The position numbers were made by a program, and so were the translations under genes. The notes under the pieces were generated by a model that was not told the DNA's origin, searched no databases, and was given only the letters and a program-made list of their open reading frames with translations. DNA of 64,000 nt, from assembly GCA_022432975.1 (NCBI GenBank), contig CM039503.1, forward strand, positions 55,240,466 through 55,304,465, given 5' to 3'. Each line of letters starts with the position of its first letter. Positions within the stretch are counted from its first letter, which is position 1. This DNA comes from Begonia masoniana (taxonomy: Eukaryota > Streptophyta > Magnoliopsida > Cucurbitales > Begoniaceae). Of the stretch, positions 35,449 through 47,998 are shown in pieces.

Positions 35449-37256
35449 TGATATGTGCATAACATGGATTAGTTGAGACTAACTCCTAGCCTATATTACC
35501 GGTTATGGATTAGTGGAAACCGATTAGTGGGAAGTTAATTGTTGTATGGTTATGGATTAGTGGGAACCGATTAGTGGAAAGTTAATTGTTGTTTTTAGTT
35601 TTTTTAAAGTGTCATTCATTTTCAGCATAGAATGAGGGAATAGAAAAGCAATACTCAATCTCTCTTTATTACTCTATCTCTCTCTCTCTCCACTTCTTTT
35701 TTCAGAATATATTCACGAACTTTGTTCTTCTCTATCTTTCTTCTCCTTCTCGCTAAACCAACCTAAAATTCAACATTATCAGTGGTATCAGAGCCGCGTT
35801 CATGGATACACGAGGTAAATCGAACGCTGAATTCCGCAATGAAGTGAACGAAGTCTTAGCCCGGCATGAGTCTAACTTTGATCAAGTGCATGCAGCTTTA
35901 CAAGCGGTGCTGTTCGAGCTCCAAGCTCTGCGAACCTCCCGAAATTTGTCCGATATCAATCCTTTCGCCGCAGGACCGTCTTCTCAGTCTCCAAACAATG
36001 GCCGCTCACCCACCATCCCTGACCACCACCACCACCTCAAGCTGTCCTTCCCAGGTTTCGTCGGCGAAGACCCTACAGGCTGGATCTACAGGGCCGAACA
36101 GTACTTTGATTCCAAGATATTTTCCCAACTCAACAAGTCCAACTTGCTTCCTTCCATCTAGAGGGCATTGCCTTGCAATGGTATCACTGGTTAACAAAGT
36201 TTCGTGGTCCTTTGACTTGGAGTGCATTCACTAAGACTGTCATTCTACGCTTTGGCCCAACCGATTACGGTGACCCAGCTGAAGCTCTATCACGCCTGCG
36301 TCAAACCACAACAGTCACCTTGTAACAAGAAGTTTTTGAGAAGCTTTCCAATTAGGTGGATGACTTACCCAAAACTTTTCTTGTTGGTTGTTTTATCGCC
36401 GGACTTCGAGATGACATTCGTTTGGATGTAAAAATTAAACAACCACGGACCTTAGCAAAGACGATCGGCGTCGCTCGATTAATTGAGGAACGGAACCAGT
36501 TGCAAAAGAAATCGGGTATATTTGTCTCGCCAATGTCAAAGACGATCTCTAACCCTTCCGCTGGCCTACTTGGCCCTTCCCCAAACCACCAAGTGACGGC
36601 GAAAGTTATTGCTCCAGCGACAGCATTTCACCGAATCACCAACAAAGAAGCACGGGAACGTCGAGAAAAAGGGCTCTGCTATTATTGTGACGAGAAGTTT
36701 ATCCCAGGTCATCGTTGCCAAAGACCACAATTATTCATACTCGAAGATTCATCGCATTTAAGCCCCAGTGACAATATGGAGGCTGACAGAGAAACAGGGA
36801 ACCCCGAAGCCATACCTAGAATTTCTTTACATGCCCGAAATTTTGACGTTCCTTGAAACTTATCATGATTTTATCCTTGTGGACAAGGATTCTTAAGCGG
36901 CGGGGAATGACACGTGCATGACATGGATTAGTTGAGACTAACTCCTAGCCTATATTACCGGTTATGGATTAGTGGAAACCGATTAGTGGGAAGTTAATTG
37001 TTGTTTGGTTATGGATTAGTGGAAACCGATTAGTAGGAAGTTAATTGTCGTTTTTAGTTTCTTTAAAGTGTGAAGTGTCATTCATTTCCAGCATAGAATG
37101 AGGGAATAGAAAAGAATACTCAATCTCTTTTTATCACTCTATATATTTCTCTCTCTCCACTTCTTTTTTCAGAATATCTTCACGAATTCTGTTCTTCTTT
37201 TTTTATCTATCTTTCTTCTCCTTCTCGCTAAACCAACCTAAAATTCAACCTTATCA
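35449..37256 (+). mobile_element. Internally deleted Ty3/gypsy element, LTR-gag-LTR
   Basis: 5' LTR 35449-35781 (TGATATG..TTATCA) and 3' LTR 36908-37256 (TGACACG..TTATCA) share most of their sequence. A perfect 5-bp target duplication GATTA flanks the element (35444-35448, 37257-37261). Primer-binding site TGGTATCAGAGC at 35783-35794 (tRNA-Met). The interior is only 1126 bp and holds a gag relic; protease, reverse transcriptase, RNase H and integrase are absent. It can only move if proteins are supplied in trans. Confidence 0.92.
35802..36856 (+). pseudogene. gag relic of the Ty3/gypsy element
   Basis: The start MDTRGKSNAEFRNEVNEVL follows the primer-binding site. The first frame keeps the LKLSFPGFVGEDPTGWIYRA block and stops near 36161 after a one-base shift. 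The rest of the retrotransposon gag domain is in another frame and has TAA and TAG stops near 36324 and 36354. The final frame carries a zinc-knuckle-like CYYCDEKFIPGHRC typical of chromoviral gag. Non-functional. Confidence 0.88.
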
Positions 37257-37261
37257 GATTA

Positions 37262-37971
37262 TAGATAAATATTCAAAATCAATCTCAAAATAATTTCTAA
37301 TAATGAGCATATTTAGGGCCTTGTTTGTTAAACAAGCCATATTCATAAAGTGATTTTGAAGATTACTCTAGATTCTATATATTTATAACGCACTTGCCTT
37401 GTAGAACAAACTATATTTTACGAGTTCTGTCTTCTTGCTTTATGATTATACAACATATTATGTTTTAGAGTGTGGAGGAAGAAGAACCATACCTAAAAGA
37501 AATATATTTGATAATATTACATATTATATATATATATATATGTATATTTGTAACGCAAATGATTATTTTCAGAAAATATTCTTTAATTATTGTTGCTTTT
37601 CCCAATGTTCATCCAAGTTCTCCTCTTACGATCGTCATATTGCGTACACTGGGAACATAGAAGGAAAAATACATCAGATTCTGAAATCTACCTTCTGCTT
37701 TTTTTTACTGTTTTCTTTTTGGTTTCCGAGAAAGTGAAATAAAAACCCTAAAGTTGGAAGTGGAGTTTTAATGCAATATTGTCTTGTTTTGGAGAGGTCA
37801 AAGAGCAGGTATTTGTTCAATCTGGATAAGAAATCATATTGTTTTAGCAAAGTGGCCAACTGCCCAGCCATGTCGCGTTTTGCTGTGTGGAGAAGACATT
37901 TTTATCTTTTTCGATCTGTTTCCTGGGGGTTTTCATGCAGCAATGTGCAGACAAACATTTACAGATTTACA

Positions 37972-38008
<37 letters not shown>

Positions 38009-38754
38009 TCATCTTCTTCCAATGTCATTAATGCACGAATATTGAAGAGGAATAATGCCAGGCTTAGAAAAACTTCAAGCCAACGGATAATTGTAGTTGA
38101 TTAAGAGTTATTTGTCATGACCCAGACGAGTACGGAGACCAAAAATACTCGGAAGAAACGTTTTCCATGCGAACCGAGACAATTCTACATCGATTGTGAG
38201 AGTGAAAATTGAATGTTTAATTCTTTTCAGTACTTAGTACAATAATTTTTAAACTAATCTTAAAAGTAAATCTGTGCAAGTTTCAGTATAAAGCAGATAA
38301 TATTGTACTGAGAGTACTAGAGACTCCACAAATCCAATATGATTTTCCAATCCAAGGTATCCCAGTAGTCCGCAACCGAAGTCTAAACGAACCTTAGTCG
38401 AGACATCATTTAAGTGAACAAAATAATGGTCATTAATCTCCATCTTTTTAGTTTAGATTAATTGATTAATTTTAAATAAATTTTGGATTTTACTAAGCTG
38501 GGCTCGGGTTGAAGGTCCAGACCCAAGTTCAGACCCTAGCGTTGACCGGCCCTTCATTTCAACGTACGGGTCGCAGCCACTCGCAGTGAAAGGAAACTTC
38601 GTCAACATTAGATTTCCCATACTACCCTTCCATAAGACTTTTTAAAGTTCCCCAGTATGGAAAAGGTAATACCCGTCCATATACGCAGACCGAGTGGGGC
38701 GGTGGTTGCCTTCTTCGTCTTACGCGTTCCGCCGGTTTTCATTGAATCTAAAGG

Positions 38755-38756
<2 letters not shown>
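37262..38756. other. Intergenic DNA
   Basis: A GA microsatellite lies at about 37976-38002. No gene recognised. The TAXIMIN promoter must lie at the right end. Confidence 0.5.

Positions 38757-38793
<37 letters not shown>
38757..38793 (+). repeat. GA microsatellite in the TAXIMIN leader
   Basis: An uninterrupted GA run ends at the base before the ATG at 38794, so it is likely part of the 5' UTR. Variable length here could affect leader length. Confidence 0.9.
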
Positions 38794-38799
<6 letters not shown>

Positions 38800-39123
38800 T
38801 GCAGGCCATTAGGGTTTCTACTGGGTCTTCCGTTCGCTTTGGTTGCAGTGCTTTTATCCATTGTTGGTGCTATAATCTGGGTTCTTGGGTGAGTTTAATC
38901 TTTCGTTCTATCTTCATCCATTTGCAGACAATCTTCAATCCTTTTTATATTAATGGGTAACTGAATCGGCATGATCTGAATGTGAATTTTGAATGGCAGA
39001 TCTATATTGAGCTGTTTGTGCCCCTGTTGTATATGCTGCGCTGGGCTGGCGAACATGGCCATGGCTCTGGTCAAGCTTCCCGTCAACATTCTCAGATGGT
39101 TCATCGAAAAGATCCCTTGTTGA
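38794..39123 (+). CDS. TAX: TAXIMIN signalling peptide
   Basis: Two exons, 38794-38888 and 39000-39123, encode 72 aa. The N-terminus [20 protein letters not shown] is followed by a long hydrophobic segment, then the conserved cysteine cluster [10 protein letters not shown] and the ending WFIEKIPC. Length, [14 protein letters not shown] and the terminal IPC match the plant TAXIMIN family (TAX1/TAX2), first described in Taxus. These small proteins affect organ separation and secondary metabolism when misexpressed. The hydrophobic N-terminus serves secretion or membrane anchoring. The ATG directly follows a GA repeat. Confidence 0.9.
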
Positions 39124-40179
39124 TTTCTTCTTTCTTTTCATTTGTTTCTTGATTTTGTATTTTTTTTTCCATTCTTTTTCCATGTGTGTTTCGTTGTTGC
39201 AAGATATATAATTTGTTTGATCATTGACTAGTCATTTCATTTTTCTGTTCGTGCGACTTTTGGCTCTCTATGATCACAACCATATAGTTCCTGGTAAATT
39301 TATTAGGGTTAATTTGGATTTACTTTAATTGATGGGTAATTAACAAAAAAAACATTTAAAACTACTAGGTTATTAACAAATTCATATTCGAACAATATTC
39401 GTTAATTAAATCGCTATGAAGTTATACTCCGTTAACAAGACTATTGTTTTCACGATTCAATTCAAACTATCGTCTAGGGTTTTTAATTTGATTCGTTATT
39501 TTGAACATCTCTAATAACTCGCACTTCCTCTAACGTTTATAAGTGCACATGACCAATATGGTAAAAAAAAAAAAAAAAAATCTTTACAAATATAAGAATA
39601 TCCAGACCCATTTTGGTAAATAAACTAATAAAAATAATGTTACGTTTATCATTTTATTCAACTCTCTTAAAATGTCGCGTTGATTTATAATTTGTCAAAA
39701 TAATTGTACCAGTCGTTGGACACGTCAGAAGATATTTTAAGATGATAGAATAAGAGGGTAAACTTAATATTACTCGACTAATAATTATTGTAATTTAATA
39801 TTCATTTTAACTCGATCGTTATAATTTTTTCAATTTTTATAGTTTCAATTTAATTTTTAAATGATCACCTAATAAACTTTTGTCAATAAATTTAACTATA
39901 TTGTAGCTAGTCTTATTTTTAGTCACGGACAATAAATATAATTTTTTTTAGGAAAATGAAAGCCATAAGATTAGAAGATTCAAGATAACTGGCGTGGCTG
40001 TTCTTCGCGAACCTTCTACACGATTCTCCTTCCCCTGAACACCGCTAAATATTTAAGTTTTGCCGTTTGCGATCCTCATCAGAAAACACAGAGCTTTGAA
40101 ACGATACTCGCGAAGAAGAAGAAGAAGTAGATCGATAAGAGAGTTGAATCAGAGTTGTATCGGAGCGAAGAAGGCAGAA
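39124..40179. other. Intergenic DNA and DnaJ leader
   Basis: 3' flank of TAXIMIN, AT-rich spacer with an A tract at about 39563-39580, then the purine-rich leader of the DnaJ gene (GAAGAAGAAGAAG). Nothing else seen. Confidence 0.5.
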
Positions 40180-41603
40180 ATGGGTGTGGACTACTACAAG
40201 ATTTTGCAGGTCGACAAGAGCGCCAAGGACGACGATTTGAAGAAAGCTTATCGAAAGCTTGCTATGAAATGGCATCCTGATAAGAATCCGAATAATAAGA
40301 AAGAAGCCGAAGCCAAATTTAAGGAAATCTCTGAAGCTTACGAGGTACTTCCTTCTATTACTGATTCTTCTGAATTCCTAATTTAATGTTACCATACATG
40401 AAGTAGAAATCAAATTCTTAGGTGCTTTTTGTTGAATTCGAACTGATCTGTTGAGTTTTAATGGTAATTCAATTAGGTTTTAAGCGATCCACAAAAGCGA
40501 GCGATCTATGATCAGTACGGCGAGGAGGGATTGAAGGGGCAAGTACCACCTCCCGACGCTGAAGCTCCCGGTGGAGCAACTTTCTTCACTGCCGGCGATG
40601 GGGCTAGAACGTTCCGGTTCAATCCCCGAAACGCAGACGATATCTTTGCGGAGTTTTTTGGGTTCTCAACACCGTTTGGAGGTATGGGAGGTGGTGGAGG
40701 CGGCGGGGGCATGAGAGGAGGGCCGGCTAAATTCTCAAGCAGTATGTTTGGTGATGATATCTTTTCATCTTTTGGAGGAGGAGGCGTCTCGATGAACCAA
40801 AATGGCCCTCGTAAAGCTTCTCCCATTGAAAATAGATTGCCTTGTAGCCTTGAAGAGTTGTACAAAGGAGCTACGAAGAAGATGAAGATATCCAGAGAAA
40901 TTGCAGACATTAGTGGGTAAGAAACTGCTTCATTTTTACACTTATATGTCTATCAAAGTATGTTTAAAAGTAGGATTACACGAGCTTTGATCAGTTTTTT
41001 TGGTACTCTATTTGAATCTTCTAATGGTTTTGATTACTTTTGAAGTCGAATTTGAGTAAAGTTCATGGAGAACTGATACTCTGCTGTTTTGATTACTTTT
41101 GAAGTTGAATTTGAGTGAAGTTCATGGAGAACTGATACTCTGCTGTTTTGATTTTGAGATGCAGAAAGACAATATCGGTGGAGGAGATTCTAACAATCGA
41201 CATAAAACCAGGATGGAAAAAAGGAACAAAAATCACTTTCCCTGAGAAAGGAAACGAGCAGCCGAACATAATTCCGGCAGATCTGATCTTCATCATCGAT
41301 GAGAAGCCACACAGCACATTCACTCGGGACGGGAATGATCTTATCGTCACCCAGAAAGTGTCCCTGGCCGAGGCCCTGACAGGCTTCACAGTTCGCCTCA
41401 CTACATTGGACGGAAGAAATCTAACAATTCCAATCAACACCATCATCCATCCAAACTATGAGGAGGTTGTTCAAAGAGAAGGTATGCCTCTGCAGAAAGA
41501 CCCAACTAAGAAAGGAAATCTGAGAATCAAGTTCAACATTAAGTTTCCGACCAGGCTGAGTGCAGAGCAGAAGTCTGGGATAAAGAAACTTCTGAGTCCT
41601 TGA
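40180..41603 (+). CDS. DnaJ/HSP40 type II co-chaperone (DNAJB1/Sis1-like)
   Basis: Exons 40180-40344, 40477-40916 and 41165-41603 encode 347 aa. J-domain at residues 1-70 ([20 protein letters not shown]) with the HPD motif at residues 32-34, which stimulates the ATPase of Hsp70. A Gly/Phe-rich region follows ([16 protein letters not shown]), then the peptide-binding C-terminal domains ([35 protein letters not shown]) and the family-typical end [14 protein letters not shown]. There is no CXXCXGXG zinc-binding region, which makes it type II (class B), cytosol or nucleus. All three frames join cleanly. Intron 2 contains a 59-bp tandem repeat. Converges tail-to-tail with the methyltransferase at 42022. 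Confidence 0.94.
41028..41145. repeat. 59-bp tandem duplication in DnaJ intron 2
   Basis: TTTTGATTACTTTTGAAGT starts at 41028 and again at 41087; the two 59-bp units differ by about two bases. The second copy ends about 20 bp before the acceptor of exon 3. Confidence 0.92.
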
Positions 41604-42021
41604 GAGTCGTCTTCTCCATTGAAGACAGTAGAGCAAATCTTCGTGCGCATAGTTATCTTCTTCATTAAGAGCTTTTCTTTATACATGTAAACTGTTGGAG
41701 GATTATAATCGTCGATCCTTTCGTTGAATTTTTCTACCCATTTTCTGCTTTTCTCTAAGCTTACAGATCATTCAAGCAAACACTCAAATCTGGCTAAATC
41801 AAATTAACATCTTGCTATCAGATATGAACAAGAATCGAGCTGTAAAACATCAACTGAAGAGGGCTTGATAAACATCTTTTCATTTTTGGTGCATTTTAGA
41901 TCAGAACATACATATCCAGCAAAATGAAGTTGAAGAAACGTAGAATCTCAGCAGACATTTAGAGTTTCATAGTTTTCTAATGGCAATTTGCAACATTTTA
42001 CCATAAAAAAAATCCATACTT
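41604..42021. other. Tail-to-tail spacer between DnaJ and METTL21-like genes
   Basis: 418 bp presumably containing both 3' UTRs and polyadenylation regions. No further gene. Confidence 0.55.
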
Positions 42022-42822
42022 TTACTTAATTGACGTAGTTTCTGTGATGCTATTGATGCTCTTCTTCTTCTTCCTCATTATGTAGACGTCGGCCTCCTCA
42101 TAAGCATAATCAGGATGCAGGTCCTCGTGAGAAACGCGGTTGATATCAAAAACCTTGTCGCTAAGCTCCCAAAAGAGTTTATCGGCCTCCGGAGACCTCA
42201 ACTGGTACCCTAAAAACACCACGCCGTTATCGGCTACGAGGGCTTCCATGGCGGAGATTAGCGGCTCCACCGTTTCCTCAATGTAAACAACGTCAGCAGC
42301 GATAACAACGTCAAAAGGTGGATTCAGGGCGCCGATTTGATCCCGATTGTTCCAGTACAGAACCGAGTACTTTAGGGTTTTGCCGAGGACAGATTTATTG
42401 CGTTTGAGGTTGTGTTTGAGAGCAGGGATGACAGGAGAAATGTCGGTGAGGATCACGTCGGTGAGACCGAGAAGGTAGAGGCCCATACCGGCGACGCCGC
42501 ATCCGCAGCCGAGCTCAACGGCGCGCTTCCCTCTGAAATCGAGGAGAGAAGAGTAAGGATTGGTCGCCGGAAGAGGTGATGACGCCCACCGATCAACGAA
42601 TTTTACAAGCACGAGGGAACAAGGCCAGACCGAGGTTCCGACGTGCATAGATCCATTGTCTTGCTGGAAAGACAGAACGCCGTTCCTCACAGGTAGCTCC
42701 ACCACCGGCGACTCTGTAAACTTCATTCTCTGTCTCGGGTAGTCCCTCCGCATTGAGCTTTGGGCTTTAATGGAGTTCTGATAAGTGGGTGAGATGATTT
42801 TACATGGGCTCACCAAGTTCAA
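42022..42822 (-). CDS. METTL21-like protein-lysine methyltransferase
   Basis: Single-exon gene on the minus strand. The open frame starts at 42822 (266 aa), but the ATG at 42726 (MKFTESPVVELPV, 234 aa) is where the family begins, so translation from there is likely. Seen: the N-terminal QDNGSMHVGTSVWPCSLVLV block, the SAM-binding motif I (VELGCGCGVAGMGLYLLG), the acidic DVILTDI strand, and DVVIAADVVYIEETVEPL with the DxVY post-motif of seven-beta-strand METTL21 (methyltransf_16) enzymes. Relatives methylate lysines on Hsp70 or eEF1A in the cytosol; the substrate here is unknown. It sits next to a DnaJ gene, which may be coincidence. Confidence 0.88.
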   Translation of the reverse strand: MNLVSPCKIISPTYQNSIKAQSSMRRDYPRQRMKFTESPVVELPVRNGVLSFQQDNGSMHVGTSVWPCSLVLVKFVDRWASSPLPATNPYSSLLDFRGKRAVELGCGCGVAGMGLYLLGLTDVILTDISPVIPALKHNLKRNKSVLGKTLKYSVLYWNNRDQIGALNPPFDVVIAADVVYIEETVEPLISAMEALVADNGVVFLGYQLRSPEADKLFWELSDKVFDINRVSHEDLHPDYAYEEADVYIMRKKKKSINSITETTSIK

Positions 42823-44244
42823 TTGGATCCTTCATTAATTATTTTACATTCATAGTTACAATAACTTGGAGAAGTTCCGTTTGCAAAAAAATTAGGCGGC
42901 ATGTTACTCGAGAATCCGATTAGTTCTCGTTAATCTACTAGTTTTATAATCCTTTTACGCTAAAGTTTAACAAGTTAACCTCTTGTCGAAGACCATCCAG
43001 AGAAGTGAATATCATTTTTTTTTTTTGAATCGTCTATTATAGTTTGGTTTAGTGGCGAACAGAAAAATTGCGCAATCTCATATTGTTCAAGCTATAGGTC
43101 GAATAAGTAAAATTTTCTTCGAAAACTAACAAGATACATTTTTAAGTAAGATTCGAGAATAAATTTATGCAGATTGCGATCCAAAGTGAACAATATCGCG
43201 TTAACATGAGTAAAGTTTCACACCTTGAGTACATAACATTATGCATCTCTTTGGTGATTTACTCTAGTGGGGAAGTTCTCCTTCCTACTTTCTTTAGAGT
43301 ATTGTTTACTTGATATTCCCAATCGAGTGTCACGCTATCAAGTTGTTCCCCGCTTTCACTTAAAAGTATTTAACAATTTTGAAGCATTGATTGTTGATTG
43401 TTGATTGTTGATTGTTGATTTGTTTTGGGAGTCCCCCAAAGCTTAATTGTGTAATTCACTATCTAATCATAAATGTCCCATAATGATGATACCAAATACC
43501 ATACAAAAAACAAATAAAATAACAAAGAAACAAAGAGTATAGAAGTATATCTCACGAGACTTTGACTTTAATACCACTTGTAAAGATTTAAGTTCAACTA
43601 TTACAAAATTTTTTGTTTCAGGTCAAAGTCTGGATAAGGTTATTTTCAAGTTTTACTTTAAAAGATCTAATACTAGTTAGGAGAAGAACTCTATTTATAA
43701 ATATTTTTCATCTATCTTTTCCGAGCAATGTAAGAATGTAAGATTCTTCTGATATATTTTGAGTGCTAAAAAAAATACTTAATCTTGAGTCATTTTTATC
43801 TAAAAAAGACGGACTGTCTCATGTTTCTTGCTTAAAAAACTTGGTAATTTCTGGTATAGAGACAATGGAAGTGTGATGGATGGTCAAGATGATTTCAAAA
43901 ATATAATAAATAAATTAAGCTCTTTATAAAAGGTGCTAGATAACGAACTATATATGTCTTCATGGTCGAGTTCCTCGATAGCAAATTAACAATTGTTGAT
44001 CATTCTATGGTAGAAGAGACGTTGATTTTTAAGGGAAAAAAAAAGTCATTATACATTGACTTTCACTTGATATAGCTCCTCTTTCAATTTTGTCAAAGAC
44101 ATTGGATCCTTTTTCTTGGCCACTTAGAAAAAAATGAAAAAGTTGTTGAGTTTCGTTATCATATCTCCAAACATTCAATTATTAATATGTAATCGGTGTA
44201 TACATGGCATTTTTGTAACGATTTAGATTATCAAGAGAATTAAA
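42823..44244. other. Intergenic DNA
   Basis: Promoter of the methyltransferase at the left end, and a TTGATTG microsatellite at about 43387-43421 (five repeats). No gene seen. Confidence 0.5.
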
Positions 44245-47200
44245 ACACTCGATCTCATTTGAGATATCTGAAGAAAAGTAATTCATATGCACAAATCTTT
44301 TGTTTTGAAAAGCATTCTATTTAACTAAAGTCTCGTTCTTTATTAGATGATGAAAGTCCGACTTAGAATTCAACAAGTACCAACCAAAATGGGACCTTAC
44401 AATCTATACACATTTTGGTCTATTTGCTTCACCTATATCAAGTTATAGTCAAAATATTAAATTTGTATTTGATAATTTTTAATAGACTTTACATAATGAT
44501 AACTTATAATATATGCTACATAATATTTGTAGGGCAGTTGATATCTTAGATTATGTCAACAGATTTTGCTTTGTAAATCTTTAGATAACTTTAGAGTGAT
44601 GTCCATACATGAATGCTTATTTGTAGCATTTTCCTTTTGCTCGTAAACCAATGTAGTATGATTTAAATAACACAATAAAAAAAAACTCACGTAAAGTTGT
44701 CCAAAAAAGTTCTACTAAAGAAGTAAACTATACGCCACAAGTTCATCGTGGGATCATCTTAGTATCGAGTATTTGTGGAGATTGCAGTTATCATTTACAA
44801 TATTGTCTGCTTTGAACTGTAATTTATATGGATTGATTTTTGGAGTTAGTCCAAAACGTATTGTAGTAGGTAAAAAGGAGAACTCTACTTATAAAGCATT
44901 GACTTTTCACTCTCTCAAGCGATATGAGATTGTGTACCCCCACTGATATGAATTGAGCTCTCCCAATTAACAAAATCTTGGATCGTTATTCTCTTCGTAA
45001 GATTAATTGTGATAGTTTTCTTACCTTAGAAACTATATAGCGTTGCTTGTAATTATACAAGCTTATGCATTTCATTTGACATGATAAATGTATTTGAACG
45101 TAAAAACCATCAATAATTCCCGACATTTATCAAACATTACATTCCACACTACACATTACTTTAGCCTTTTTATTAATCAAAGTGGAATTAGAGTTGATAA
45201 AGTGAACATGAATGATTTGATCACATTCATCTAGAATTTTTGAGTGGCAAACATACTCTAGATCTGCTCAATCCAAATCCCAATTTGTTTATTATTCAGA
45301 TGTTATCGTCTACCTTTTAGACCAACCTTTTGCTTTTGTTTATCATTAAAATAAGGCAAATTTACTTAAACAAATCTAAAGCCAATGCCCTTCATGAATC
45401 AAAGATTTTTATTTTTATTTTTTTAACAATAAAAACGTTTGAAATTTTTGTATAACCGCAATTTCATCGTGCTTTTGACTCAGTAATTATTTGTAAAATT
45501 ACTTATATTTCCTTTCTCGTGTTTAATTTAATAATCCTAGTTAATTAGTTCGTCAAGATATTGATAAAGATGAATTTAGTATAGTTGAATATTTTATGGG
45601 GCACCTTTTAGAGTTTGATAATAAGACTATTGCACGAGTGATGTTACAAAATTCATGACGTGACAAATAATTGATTTTTTTCAAAAGTTTGGAGTGGTAG
45701 TGACTAAATCAAGCTAGCCAGCCAGTTGCAAGCTTGTTGGATGCAGTATGAGGGCTCACAAGGCAATTTTACAGACTCGGTTTGGCTCGAGATTCTAACT
45801 GTCCACTGTTGGTTTTACACCGATATAGAGAGAGATTAAAGAGTTGGGGAGCATGATTTTTATTTTATTTTTTTTTCTTGCGATAGAATTTTACATTTAT
45901 TATTCTTTTCTATATTTATTTATTATGTCGACGACCACAGTAAAAGAAGTTTCCCTTCTTCTAAGGCTATAAAGTGGTTTGATGGGTCTCTCGACCCCAC
46001 AAATGCTTATAAACTAAGGCAATTATCGATTTGAATTTTAAAGAACGAATTAATTTTAAACATCATCTACTCTAAAATTTTTAACAACTAAAATCTTCAA
46101 CTATATAAAATGTAACAAATTAAATCTTGGCTGGGCCGATCACCTCCCGTTCTGAATTTATGACGAGATTAGAAGCCGATCACCCCTTAATTTTTGGGAG
46201 GTGAGAACAGAGGGTTTCTGCCTCCCGAAACGACTCCCTCATTTTTAAACATTACGCTTGAGAATGTGACCCCAATCTGAGACGGTGACCCTCCATTCTC
46301 AAAATTAGGGTACAGAAAGAGGGATCCTTGCCCCGAAATAACCTCTTGTTCTTAGTTTCGCTATACATTGGTACCCTTGAAAGAAGAATTTATACAAACT
46401 TAAGATATATGGTTCAAAATAAATCATATATTAATATCTACACTGCAAAAGACGTAAATGAATGAAAGGAGAAGTTTAGGGGGGAGAGACAAATCATGTA
46501 AATAGTAAATGATGCAAAATATATCCCTCACCATGAGATAAAAGCATCAGCAGTTCTTTCACAAACAGTCAAAATAGCTACCAGAATCCTGCAATACACA
46601 TGGAAAATATGTCCATTAAAAAGCAAATAAGCAAATTTAGTAATTACCAGTACTGGCACCTAAATCGAAGTGGTTCAATTTCTGGTTTATTCAATTCAAC
46701 AGTTCATGAGGTTTTTTTTTTTAACCTAAATAAATCTTAGTGATATTAGAGGGTGATCGGGAAGGGGGGATCCCTGCCCCAGATCAGAACCCCGTTCTCA
46801 ATCGTGATGTTTAAGAACGAGGGGTCGTTTCGGGGTGGGGACCCTCTGTTTTGTGCCATAATTTTGAGAACAGAAGGTCATTGTCAAAGATCGGACCCCC
46901 GTTCTCAAGCGTAATGTTTATGAACGAGGAGTCGTTTCGGGCAGGGACCCTCTGTTCTCATCCCCCAAAAATTAGGGGGTGATCGGCCTCCCGTTCTCGG
47001 CGTAAATTCAGAACCGGAGGTTATCGACCACCGTCAGAGTTTGATTTATTACATTTTGAATAGTTTAAGGTTTTACTTGTTAGAATTTTTAAGTTAGGGA
47101 GTATTTCAAATAACTCTATACTTTGGTGTTCAAATTGGTCAATCCTAAACTACGAAAATGTCTTGAGTAAATTATGAAATGAAGCAAGCACAAAAATGTT

Positions 47201-47998
47201 TAAAATTTGAATTAATTAGCTTGAAATCATGGATTCAAAGTTAGATGCCAACGTGCATGTTTTTATTGCAAGAAAGTTGAGACCAATGGAAGATAGTGAA
47301 AACAATATCAAAAGAACGTGTTTGGTTTTCATGGGTACGAAGAATTTTAATGTGTGAAGTTTAAATGAAAACATCTATGATAAAGGCCAAGATAATGAAA
47401 GTTGTTAACTACATGCAATGACGATGTTAGAATTGACTATGAATATGACGTTTGCATTAGTCGCACATGTTTGAATTCTTATGGTTGTCTTTTAAAATAG
47501 TAAGAGACATTGATTGATTGTAAGAGTTAGTATAAAAAACTCGACTCTTTAATACAATATTATCCATTGTGGGCGAAACAAACATAATTTTGTTATCAAT
47601 TTGTACTTAAAAGCACTTAGTGAGTGATCACATGAATCGATCTTCTCTACTACAGTCAAATCATGTGTACTTGTGCATACTTTTGCTATATGCTGTAACT
47701 TCACAGTTTTACCTTTTTTATGTCATTAGGACCCAGAACAAAACATGATCCGAAGAGAGAGAAAATAATGTTTGTATGGAATATTTTAGTCTTAAATTTC
47801 CAAATGGCATTATACAATGTGCATAGAGAATAATTCATGCACAATGTGGGGCTAATTGTACGTCCTTTCTCAATGATGAGGGACCGTGCATTAAATGGAG
47901 ATTGTATCCGTTAATTGCAAAACAATATCTCTATTGGGTTGTAAGGGAAGAAATCTTCAACGCCTACATTCCTCATTTATGAGGGTGTCCGATCACCA
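44245..47998. repeat. Segmental duplication, copy 1
   Basis: Sequence from ACACTCGATCTCATTTGAG at 44245 to GATCACC at about 47998 matches 56711-62520 in the same orientation. Collinear landmarks include CAAGTTCATCGTGGGATCATCT (44739 / 58167), CAATCCAAATCCCAATTTG, GGGTCTCTCGACCCC and AATTCATGCACAATGTG. It contains a TIR element (about 46012-47142) and ends inside the first LTR of the TRIM array. No genes inside. Confidence 0.9.
46012..47142. mobile_element. TIR element, same family as 21881-22842
   Basis: Inverted arms contain ACAACTAAAATCTTCAAC / its complement, CGATCACCTCCCGTTCTG / CGGCCTCCCGTTCTCGG, and CATTACGCTTGAGAA / TTCTCAAGCGTAATG. No transposase. The ends are less sharp than in the 21881 copy. 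Present in both duplicates, so it predates the duplication. Confidence 0.65.

Noticed and set aside
43387..43421. TTGATTG repeats as interstitial telomere
   Set aside because: The unit is TTGATTG and not the plant telomere TTTAGGG; it is an ordinary microsatellite.
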